Below are positions 43,094 to 49,730 of a DNA stretch of 49,730 nt, in pieces. The notes under the pieces were generated by a model, which was not told the DNA's origin, searched no databases, and was given only the letters and a program-made list of their open reading frames with translations. The stretch covers positions 1 to 49,730 of the forward strand of contig JBGTIS010000344.1 in the NCBI GenBank assembly GCA_041745535.1, written 5' to 3'. Position 1 is the stretch's first letter. Every line of letters begins with the position of its first letter. Origin of the DNA: JBGTIS01 sp041745535. GTDB taxonomy: Bacteria; Bacteroidota; Bacteroidia; Cytophagales; Cyclobacteriaceae. Position numbers and translations under genes: made by a program.

Positions 43094-44491
43094 ATGGAAA
43101 AGTTTTTTAAATTTGAAGAACGCCAAACCAATATTAAAAGAGAAGTTACCGCAGGCTTGGCAACGTTTGTTTCCATAGCTTATGTAATTTTTGTAAACCC
43201 GGTTGTGCTTTCCCAATCGGGAATGGACGTAAGCAGTGCCTGGATTGCCACTTGTATAGCCGCCGCGGCCGGTACCCTGATAATGGGTTTACTTACCAAT
43301 TATCCGTTTGCGCTGGCACCCGGCCTTGGTTTAACCGTTTTTTTTACCTATACAATTGTCCTTCAGCTTGATTACACCTGGCAACAAGGATTAGGATTGG
43401 TATTTATTTCCGGAATCGCTTTTTTACTTTTAACCATTACCGGTTGGCGAACCGTGCTTTTTGAATCTGTACCTGAAAGCCTCCGTGTGGCCATCCAGTC
43501 CGGTATCGGACTGTTCATGGTATTCATAGGAGTTACCAGCACACAAATTATTCAGATTAATCAGAAATCAATATCCGCGGGTTTAGCGCCTATTGATCTG
43601 TTGAATGGTACAGAAGTTATAAATACTACCAACAGGCTGCCATTACTCGATTTGGAACTGGGAAATCTGGCAGATCCACCCGTACTATTATCGGTAATCG
43701 GACTGGCAATTATGGCCATGATGACCTCATTGAGAATAAAGGGAGGCATTCTGATCGGAGTTATTTTAGTTACGGTATTTGCCTTGATTTTTAAAGTAAC
43801 TCCCATACCTGACGATTTATTTGAGCAATCAAATGGCATAAATCCTACATTTTTTAAATTGGATTTATTAGGTTTATTTCAAGCGGACAAAGGGATACCT
43901 CCAATAAAAGCTATATTCAATGTAGTAATTATTGTATTTACATTAGCATTGGTTGATTTACTGGATTCTGTCCAAAATTTGTTGTCATTAGGAAAACTAG
44001 GAGAATTTATCAATCAGAACAATAAGCTGCCGGATATGAGCAAAGCCCTTTCCGCTGATGCCAGTGCCACTACCCTGGGCGCTATTTTAGGAACCTCTAC
44101 CGTTACCACTTACTTAGAAAATAAATACGCGGTACGGTTAGGGGGCAGAACTGGTTTTTCCGCTTTAATAGTCGCCTTTTTATTTCTGCTTTTTATTTTC
44201 CTGGCGCCTTTCGCGCCTTTAATACCCATGTCGGCCATAGGCCCTGCCCTCATTATGACAGGATTTCTATTTATGCGATCGATTAAAAAACTTAATTTCA
44301 ATAATTTGGAAGAGGCAATTCCGGCACTACTCACTATAATCGTAATGCCTTTTACCATCAGTATAATGAATGGCATAACTGCTGGTATTATTTTCTATGT
44401 ATTGCTGAAATTTGTAAACGGAAAGAGAAGTGAAATTCACCCGTTTCTCATCTTTCTCGCTATTATATTTTTGATCCGCTTTTTTGTTTAG
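43094..44491 (+). CDS. NCS2/AzgA-type purine permease
   Basis: Proton-coupled uptake of hypoxanthine, adenine or guanine. The 465-residue inner-membrane protein has about 12-14 hydrophobic segments. The AzgA signature is clear: REVTAGLATFVSIAYVIFVNP (residues 17-36), YPFALAPGLGLTVFFTYTIV, QSGIGLFMVFIGV and the conserved SADASATTLGAILGTSTVTTYLE. Length and motif order match the AzgA branch rather than the UraA branch. It is convergent with hisIE, eight bases apart, with no visible terminator between them. Confidence 0.93.
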   Translation: MEKFFKFEERQTNIKREVTAGLATFVSIAYVIFVNPVVLSQSGMDVSSAWIATCIAAAAGTLIMGLLTNYPFALAPGLGLTVFFTYTIVLQLDYTWQQGLGLVFISGIAFLLLTITGWRTVLFESVPESLRVAIQSGIGLFMVFIGVTSTQIIQINQKSISAGLAPIDLLNGTEVINTTNRLPLLDLELGNLADPPVLLSVIGLAIMAMMTSLRIKGGILIGVILVTVFALIFKVTPIPDDLFEQSNGINPTFFKLDLLGLFQADKGIPPIKAIFNVVIIVFTLALVDLLDSVQNLLSLGKLGEFINQNNKLPDMSKALSADASATTLGAILGTSTVTTYLENKYAVRLGGRTGFSALIVAFLFLLFIFLAPFAPLIPMSAIGPALIMTGFLFMRSIKKLNFNNLEEAIPALLTIIVMPFTISIMNGITAGIIFYVLLKFVNGKRSEIHPFLIFLAIIFLIRFFV

Positions 44492-44499
44492 CAGGCAGC

Positions 44500-45093
44500 C
44501 TACAGCTGGTGCCGAAATTTTAATACTTCAATAATTTCGTCCAGATCAATATTTTTTGCTTCCAGTAACACCAGATAATGAAAAAGAAGGTCAGCCGCTT
44601 CACCCTTAAACAAGTCATCATCATCATCTTTTGCTTCAATAACAAGTTCTACAGCTTCCTCTCCTACTTTCTGGGCAATTTTATTGATACCCGCTTCAAA
44701 TAAAGTTTTGGTGTATGAAGGTTTATCCGCTGGCTGGTTTTTCCGTTGGCGGATTATTTTTTTCAGATAATCTAAAAAGAGTGCTTGATTTTCAGGCTGG
44801 CCCGCAAAATCAGTAATTTTGGTAGCACCTGTATTAAAATGACCTATCGCGAGTAAGGTAGTATGCAATTCGTTTGCGATCAGGTCATCAATGGTAAAAT
44901 GCTGATGTTCCAGATTATGATACAGAAATACCTTTTGGTTTTCTTTGTTATAAAGCGTTAACAGGCCTTCCCGCTGCGACTGTTGAAAGGCCATTTCATT
45001 CATTTCTGCCAAAGTCAGCACCTTGCCAGAAACAGTATCCTGTACAATTACCGGAATAGTTACTGTACCCGATGGAAAATCCACAATTTTCAT
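44500..45093 (-). CDS. hisE: HisIE-length protein: intact HisE, degenerate HisI domain
   Basis: A 197-residue protein laid out like bifunctional HisIE. The C-terminal phosphoribosyl-ATP pyrophosphatase part (about 125-197) is intact: SYTKTLFEAGINKIAQKVGE, EEAVELVIEAKDD and GEAADLLFHYLVLL. The N-terminal half begins like HisI (TIPVIVQDTVSGKVLTLAEMN, 12-32). From about 45 on, however, it lacks the WTKGxxSG, the Asp-rich DCDxDxLL and the Zn ligands of GPTCHTGxxSCF; that stretch reads DDLIANELHTTLLAIGHFNT. The protein contains no cysteine at all. It is thus unlikely to have cyclohydrolase activity by the known mechanism. The hisF gene is 30 bases upstream. Confidence 0.92.
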   Translation of the reverse strand: MKIVDFPSGTVTIPVIVQDTVSGKVLTLAEMNEMAFQQSQREGLLTLYNKENQKVFLYHNLEHQHFTIDDLIANELHTTLLAIGHFNTGATKITDFAGQPENQALFLDYLKKIIRQRKNQPADKPSYTKTLFEAGINKIAQKVGEEAVELVIEAKDDDDDLFKGEAADLLFHYLVLLEAKNIDLDEIIEVLKFRHQL

Positions 45094-45123
45094 TAAATCT
45101 GGAATTTTAGTATTTCTCTTATT

Positions 45124-45885
45124 TTAATTTACCGGACGAATTGGAATATTTTTACCAGATAAAAAATTCTTTAACACAGGAATAGGAATTTCCTTAAAAT
45201 GAAAAATACTGGCAGCCAATGCGGCATCTGCTTTTCCTTCATTAAATACGGTTAAAAAATCTTCCATTTTACCTGCGCCGCCCGAAGCAATTATCGGTAT
45301 GGTCAACATATCTGAAATAACAGCGGTTAACTCATTGGCAAAACCTTGTTTGGTACCGTCATGATCCATAGATGTCAGCAAGATTTCACCGGCACCTCGT
45401 TCCTGTACTTCACGCGCCCATTGCAAAGTGTTAAGTTGGGTAGCTTTTCTGCCACCATGGGTATGTACCAGGTGTGTGCCACTAGTATATCGGGTATCAA
45501 TGGCTACCACAATACACTGACTACCAAAATTTAATGCCATTTCAGTTATTATTTCAGGATTATGTACAGCAGCGGAATTAACCGACACTTTATCGGCCCC
45601 GGCATACAGCAACGCTTCCACATCTTCTAACCTTGAAATGCCTCCCCCAACAGTAAATGGAATATTTACCTGCCTGGCCACATTTTTTACCAGTTCCAGC
45701 AAGGTTTTCCTTTTTTCTACCGTAGCGGTAATATCCAGGAATACCAGCTCGTCGGCCCCTTCGTCGGCATAAATTCCAGCCTGCTCTACAGGGTCACCGG
45801 CATCGCGCAATTCAACAAAATTCACTCCTTTTACGGTTCGGCCTTCTTTCACATCCAGGCAGGGAATTATTCGCTTTGATAGCAT
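45124..45885 (-). CDS. hisF: Imidazole glycerol phosphate synthase, cyclase subunit
   Basis: Cyclase half of IGP synthase in histidine biosynthesis; uses ammonia from HisH. The (beta/alpha)8 barrel of 253 residues keeps both catalytic acids, Asp11 (IIPCLDVKEG) and Asp130 (VVAIDTRY), and phosphate-binding loops GGGISRLEDVE (80-90) and SGGAGKMEDF. Length is typical. It is followed by hisIE and preceded by proA (43-base gap), while hisH, hisA and the rest of the pathway lie outside the window. Confidence 0.97.
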   Translation of the reverse strand: MLSKRIIPCLDVKEGRTVKGVNFVELRDAGDPVEQAGIYADEGADELVFLDITATVEKRKTLLELVKNVARQVNIPFTVGGGISRLEDVEALLYAGADKVSVNSAAVHNPEIITEMALNFGSQCIVVAIDTRYTSGTHLVHTHGGRKATQLNTLQWAREVQERGAGEILLTSMDHDGTKQGFANELTAVISDMLTIPIIASGGAGKMEDFLTVFNEGKADAALAASIFHFKEIPIPVLKNFLSGKNIPIRPVN

Positions 45886-45928
45886 GGTATAAAATTTTGT
45901 TCTAATTTTTTAAAACTTGGTCACAGTA

Positions 45929-47197
45929 CTAATTTCTGATTTGTCCACTTCCCTTAATAATCCACTTTTCTGTTACCAGTTTTTCTAAGGCAAAAGGTCC
46001 TCTTGCATGCAGTTTCTGTGTGGAAATCCCAATTTCCGCTCCCAAACCAAATACACCCCCATCAGTAAAACGGGTCGAGGCATTGGCATAAACGGCTGCC
46101 GCATCCACTTCCATTAAAAACCGGTCGATGTTTTGTGGGTTTTCCGAAACAATAGCTTCTGAATGCCTGGACGAATAGGTTTGGATGTGGGGCAGGGCTT
46201 CATCGATATCCTTAACCACTTTCACCGAACATTTATAATCCAGAAATTCACGGCCAAAATCTTCCGGTTCGGCGGCACGCAGATGCGAATATCCGGCATC
46301 AGATAAAATCTGATAGGCTTTTTTATCGGCAAAAATCTCGACCTGATATTCTTTTAGGCCATTAATAATCATGGGCAAAAACTGCTGGGCGATGTTTTCA
46401 TCCACAATTACCGTATCCAGAGAATTACAAACGGAAGGCCGGGATACCTTGGCATTTACTACAATCTCGGCGGCTTTCGCCAATTGAGCCGAAGATTCCA
46501 CATAGGTATGGCAAACGCCCGCTCCTGTTTCAATGGTAGGAATTAACGAGTTTTTCCTTACAAAGTTGATTAACTCCTGCGATCCGCGTGGAATAATAAT
46601 ATCCACATATCGCTCAGCTTCCAGCAGCTCTTTTACAAATTTCCTTTCAGTAGGCAATAATTTTACACATTCGCGCGAAATACTAAATTCATCCAGCACC
46701 TGATGGATTAAACGAACCAGGCTGGTATTGGAGTTATGAGCATCGCTGCCCCCCCGCAGCACACAAGCATTACCTGAGCGGATACAAAGGGAGGCAACAT
46801 CCAGCGTAACATTGGGCCGCGATTCATAAATAACGCCAACGACGCCCATGGGTACCGAAATTTTCTGTATATCCAATCCATTGTCGAGGTGATGAGATTT
46901 CAGCACTATGTTGGCCGGATCAGGTAAAGCGGCTACCTCATTCAGACTTTCAGCCAGCCCCTGAATGCGCTGGGCAGTCAGCAATAGCCGGTCTTTTTTC
47001 GGATTTTCATCATCCATCTGTTCCAGATCTTTCCTGTTGCTTTCCAGGATAAAATCTTTATGTTCCAGCACCACGTCGGCCAGCCGAATCAAAATGGCTT
47101 TCCGGTCTGAATCATTCAGTTTTCTGAGCTGAATGGATGCCTTATGTGTAGCCTTTAGCTGAGGTAGTATTGAATCCATAATAGTTATATCAGGCAT
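45929..47197 (-). CDS. proA: Glutamate-5-semialdehyde dehydrogenase
   Basis: NADPH-dependent reduction of gamma-glutamyl phosphate in proline synthesis. Of the aldehyde-dehydrogenase fold, 422 residues. Family signatures are MGVVGVIYESRPNVTLDVAS (about 116-135), CVLRGGSDAHNSN and the catalytic Cys in KVSRPSVCNSLDTVIVDE. It may start at the second Met (MDSILPQLKATH), six residues in; both are plausible. No proB (glutamate 5-kinase) neighbour is seen in the window. On the same strand and just upstream of hisF, it may share a transcript with the histidine genes. Confidence 0.96.
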   Translation of the reverse strand: MPDITIMDSILPQLKATHKASIQLRKLNDSDRKAILIRLADVVLEHKDFILESNRKDLEQMDDENPKKDRLLLTAQRIQGLAESLNEVAALPDPANIVLKSHHLDNGLDIQKISVPMGVVGVIYESRPNVTLDVASLCIRSGNACVLRGGSDAHNSNTSLVRLIHQVLDEFSISRECVKLLPTERKFVKELLEAERYVDIIIPRGSQELINFVRKNSLIPTIETGAGVCHTYVESSAQLAKAAEIVVNAKVSRPSVCNSLDTVIVDENIAQQFLPMIINGLKEYQVEIFADKKAYQILSDAGYSHLRAAEPEDFGREFLDYKCSVKVVKDIDEALPHIQTYSSRHSEAIVSENPQNIDRFLMEVDAAAVYANASTRFTDGGVFGLGAEIGISTQKLHARGPFALEKLVTEKWIIKGSGQIRN

Positions 47198-47891
47198 TCT
47201 GATTTTTGGTTTCTGGCAAAAATAACATTAAAAAGAACTTTTACCCATTATCAATCTAAATTGGAAGGGTTTAATTTTATAATTATGTCTTTACCATCCC
47301 ATAGTTTAATTAAAATATGTTTTCCAAAACTGACAGGATTACCATAAAATACAAATCACCTAGCTGATCAGATACGGAAAATATGGGTAATTTTATCTTT
47401 TATTTTCAGTACAAAACAGATCAGAAATAGAATATGTTTTCCTAGGGCAGAATCCTGAGCAAATTGTCCTCACAAGGAAAATGCTTATCAAAGTTGGCGC
47501 TTATATCACATCAAAAAACCTCTTCTGTGGCCATGAAAAATCATTCTGAAGCTAAATAAACTGCCACCTTTTCATGACCTGACTACGAAAATTAATAACT
47601 CCATACCTTGATGTTTGCAATTATTTATGTGGTATCAGGAATTTCATTCCAAAGAAGCTGCCTGACGGCAAAACAAAATGATGTATTCCACATCCAAAAG
47701 CTCAATGCAAACTATCAAAAAGGAATGTTAAAAAACTTTTGAACCTTATTGCTAATTTGCCGAAGACAAGCCGTTGCCTGGCAACTTCTTATACTTTGTT
47801 ACTCGAAATATTACAGAAGTAGCATATCCGCTTAACTCAATTATATAAAACATATTATAAGTTATATTTTTCGTTTTTTAAATTGTAAAGT
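47198..47891. other. Intergenic region, 694 bases
   Basis: The longest gene-free stretch, between proA (minus) and the repeat protein (plus). Only trivial frames of about 22 codons or less occur. The one ordered element I found is the palindrome at 47773-47785. No repeat array or RNA gene was recognised. Confidence 0.65.
47773..47785. promoter_or_regulatory. GTTGCC-T-GGCAAC palindrome
   Basis: A perfect 13-base dyad with 6-base half-sites, 106 bases upstream of the start of the repeat protein gene. Size and symmetry fit an operator for a dimeric regulator. It could also be chance; no second copy was seen in this window. Confidence 0.35.
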
Positions 47892-49730
47892 ATGCTTTTG
47901 AAAATAAATATCAGCCTTCTTTTTTTAGGTGGGCTGGTCTTTTGTTTACATGCTCAAGGCCAGACCATTGTGGGTATGGGTACAGATAATCCGAATCCAA
48001 ACGCGGTATTGGAGCTAGTCTCTGAGAATCAAAATCAAGGTTTTTTAATGCCACGACTTTCTTCATCGCAGCGTAACGCTTCCAGTTTCACTTCGATTTT
48101 GAGCAGTAAAGACAACGGGATGATGGTCTTCGATACGGATGAAGGTGTTTTCTACTATTGGTTTCAAGACAAGTGGCAGGTTGTTAAGTGGGGTTCCGTT
48201 GCAGACACCAACAATCCAGTTTGGTTTGCGGGTGAGTCTATACCAATGGATAGTGTGGGGAATAATGGAGACTTTTACTTACAACCATCAACAGGAAATA
48301 TATACAGAAAGCAAGAAAGCAAGTATGTCATTATTGGGAATTTACAAAATCAGAAGAATAAGTACATTGCTGGTACAGGAATTAAGATTACTAGCCAAAA
48401 TGAAATTATTAACCTTGGAGATATTGATCCTGCTAATGAGTTACAAAACCTAAATTTGAGTGGCAACATCCTGGGCCTGTCTGGCAGTACAAAAACAATA
48501 GATTTAAGTGTGTTAAGAGATGGTACTGGTACCGACAGCCAAAACTTATCATTAACTGGTAATAGTCTGGCTATATCCGGTGGAAATAGTGTAGATATCG
48601 GTAGTGTAGACACTGATAGCCAGACACTTTCGCTGGCTGGCAACGACTTAAGCATTGCCAGAGGGAACAGTGTAGACCTATCTTCTTTTAAAGATAATAC
48701 CGATAGTCAAAACCTGTCTAACTCCAAAACCGGTGAGAATGTAACAGTCAACATCAGCGGTGGTACAGGGACTTCTTTCTCGGTGGCTGACAATGATAAT
48801 GATTCTACTAATGAAATACAGGACTTAACCCTGAGCAGCAATGAACTCAAAATTACCAACAACGCTTCTGCTACCGGTATTGACCTGGCGCCTTATTTGG
48901 ATAATACTGACAGTCAAAACCTTTCCATTTCCAGTGACAGTATTTCTATCTCTGGTGGAAACAGGGTAGACCTATCTTCGTATCTAGATAACACTGATAG
49001 TCAAAACCTCTCTAATTCCAAAACCGGTGAGAATGTAACGGTCAACATCACAGGGGGTACAGCTACTTCTTTTTCGGTGGCTGATAATGATAATGATGCT
49101 TCTAATGAATTGCAGGACTTAACCCTGAGTAGTAATGAACTCAAAATTACCAACAACGCTTCCGCTACTGCTATTAACCTGGCGCCTTATCTGGATAATA
49201 CCGACATTCAAAGCCTGTCACTGACTGGAAACAACATTTCTATTTCTGGTGGCAACAGTTTAGACATCAGTAGCATCAATACTGACAGCCAGACACTTTC
49301 TCTTTCTGGCAACAGTCTGTCTATTTCAGGTGGTAACAGTGCAGACCTTTCTTCTTTTAAAGATAATACCGACAGCCAGAACCTCTCTAATTCCAAAACC
49401 GGTGAGAATGTAACGGTAAACATCACAGGGGGTACAGCTACTTCTTTCTCGGTGGCTGATAATGATAATGATGCTTCCAATGAAATACAGGACTTAACCC
49501 TGAGTAGTAATGAACTGAAAATTACCAACAATGCCTCCGCTACTGCTATTAACCTGGCGCCTTATCTGGATAATACCGATAGTCAGAACCTCTCTAATTC
49601 CAAAACCGGTGAAAATGTAACTATTAACATCAGTGGTGGAACCGGCACTTCTTTCTCAATAGCTGATAATGATAATGATTCTACTAATGAAATACAGGAC
49701 TTAACCCTGAGCAGTAATGAATTGAAAATC
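47892..49730 (+). CDS. Large secreted repeat protein, C-terminus cut by window edge
   Basis: An open frame of 613 codons from ATG 47892 to the last base. The signal peptide is MLLKINISLLFLGGLVFC followed by LHAQGQ. The start of the mature protein (VGMGTDNPNPNAVLELVSEN, QGFLMPRLSSSQRNA) is of the kind found at the start of Bacteroidetes tail-fiber-like surface proteins. After about residue 190 come Asn/Asp/Ser-rich repeats with short motifs LSLSGNSLSISGGNSVDLSS and a recurring 69-residue module (see repeat entries). The beta-rich, low-charge composition suggests a stiff surface or secreted fiber. Function (adhesin, sheath or fiber) is inferred only. Confidence 0.85.
   Translation, partial: MLLKINISLLFLGGLVFCLHAQGQTIVGMGTDNPNPNAVLELVSENQNQGFLMPRLSSSQRNASSFTSILSSKDNGMMVFDTDEGVFYYWFQDKWQVVKWGSVADTNNPVWFAGESIPMDSVGNNGDFYLQPSTGNIYRKQESKYVIIGNLQNQKNKYIAGTGIKITSQNEIINLGDIDPANELQNLNLSGNILGLSGSTKTIDLSVLRDGTGTDSQNLSLTGNSLAISGGNSVDIGSVDTDSQTLSLAGNDLSIARGNSVDLSSFKDNTDSQNLSNSKTGENVTVNISGGTGTSFSVADNDNDSTNEIQDLTLSSNELKITNNASATGIDLAPYLDNTDSQNLSISSDSISISGGNRVDLSSYLDNTDSQNLSNSKTGENVTVNITGGTATSFSVADNDNDASNELQDLTLSSNELKITNNASATAINLAPYLDNTDIQSLSLTGNNISISGGNSLDISSINTDSQTLSLSGNSLSISGGNSADLSSFKDNTDSQNLSNSKTGENVTVNITGGTATSFSVADNDNDASNEIQDLTLSSNELKITNNASATAINLAPYLDNTDSQNLSNSKTGENVTINISGGTGTSFSIADNDNDSTNEIQDLTLSSNELKI
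48693..48899 (+). repeat. 69-codon module, copy 1
   Basis: In-frame module beginning DNTDSQNLSNSKTGENVTVN and ending ASATGIDLAPYL. The same 207-base length recurs at 48987 and 49362. Confidence 0.85.
48987..49193 (+). repeat. 69-codon module, copy 2
   Basis: Same module (DNTDSQNLSNSKTGENVTVN ... ASATAINLAPYL), 87 bases (29 codons) after copy 1. It is nearly identical to copy 3 at the DNA level, including many synonymous sites. Confidence 0.85.
49362..49568 (+). repeat. 69-codon module, copy 3
   Basis: Third module copy, separated from copy 2 by a 168-base (56-codon) spacer with LSLTGNNISISGGNSLDISS-type repeats. Confidence 0.85.
49569..49730 (+). repeat. 69-codon module, copy 4 (partial)
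   Basis: A fourth copy begins directly at the end of copy 3, with no spacer, and runs to the window edge after 54 codons. Array length is therefore unknown. Confidence 0.8.

Noticed and set aside
47198..47891. Hidden small genes in the long spacer
   Set aside because: All frames are 22 codons or less, with no family-like composition.

Overview
The window looks like chromosomal DNA of a Bacteroidota bacterium, most likely Cytophagales; the family cannot be fixed from sequence alone. The reasons are an AT-rich genome with little visible Shine-Dalgarno signal, candidate Bacteroidetes-type promoter boxes, a PD40/CarboxypepD-reg/OmpA envelope protein, an LptE of the 'CGVYSFTG' type, class III-like PPK2, a bifunctional-length HisIE, ArnT-like and LAB_N envelope genes, and an exported 'MGTDNPNPNA...GFLMPRLSS' repeat protein. 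I saw no IS elements, phage genes, CRISPR arrays, tRNA or rRNA genes.

Layout. 1-777 is an unrecognised protein cut by the left edge. 949-12319 holds an almost complete branched-chain amino-acid pathway on the + strand: leuA-leuC-leuD-leuB, then an apparent attenuator (leader peptide plus terminator), then ilvD-ilvB-ilvH-ilvC, a terminator, and ilvA. Only the transaminase ilvE is missing. 12375-21086 is a housekeeping and stress block: a small secreted protein (minus), miaB-(sigma-54 activator)-lptE-TPR protein-secG as a tight operon, an unknown protein (minus), and groES-groEL. Sequences matching -24/-12 sigma-54 promoters lie upstream of the small secreted protein and of groES, on either side of the activator operon, each with TGTCA/TGACA dyads further upstream.

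21085-30369 carries an alpha/beta hydrolase and exported proteins for sugar or sulfated-substrate handling (ThuA-like/PQQ-dehydrogenase-like/PKD lipoprotein, sulfatase, Gfo/Idh/MocA oxidoreductase, sugar isomerase/epimerase-like protein), interrupted by an AT-rich stretch with two small orphan genes. 30486-33695 is a compact lipid-linked sugar module (GT2, tandem LAB_N membrane protein, ArnT-like GT83), followed by PPK2 and convergent pbpC. 37150-44491 has a PVC-type cytochrome/dehydrogenase, a PdeM-like phosphoesterase, a PD40-OmpA protein and an AzgA-type purine permease. 44500-47197 is proA-hisF-hisIE on the minus strand; the HisI half of HisIE has lost its metal-binding residues. From 47892 to the right edge runs a repeat-rich secreted protein that continues beyond the window.

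The main signals for follow-up are the ilv leader-peptide attenuator with an antiterminator that can be paired on paper, the possible sigma-54 regulon tying chaperonins to a small secreted protein through a locally encoded activator, the degenerate HisI domain, and the GT2/LAB_N/GT83 module. All calls come from reading the sequence; no database search or folding program was run.
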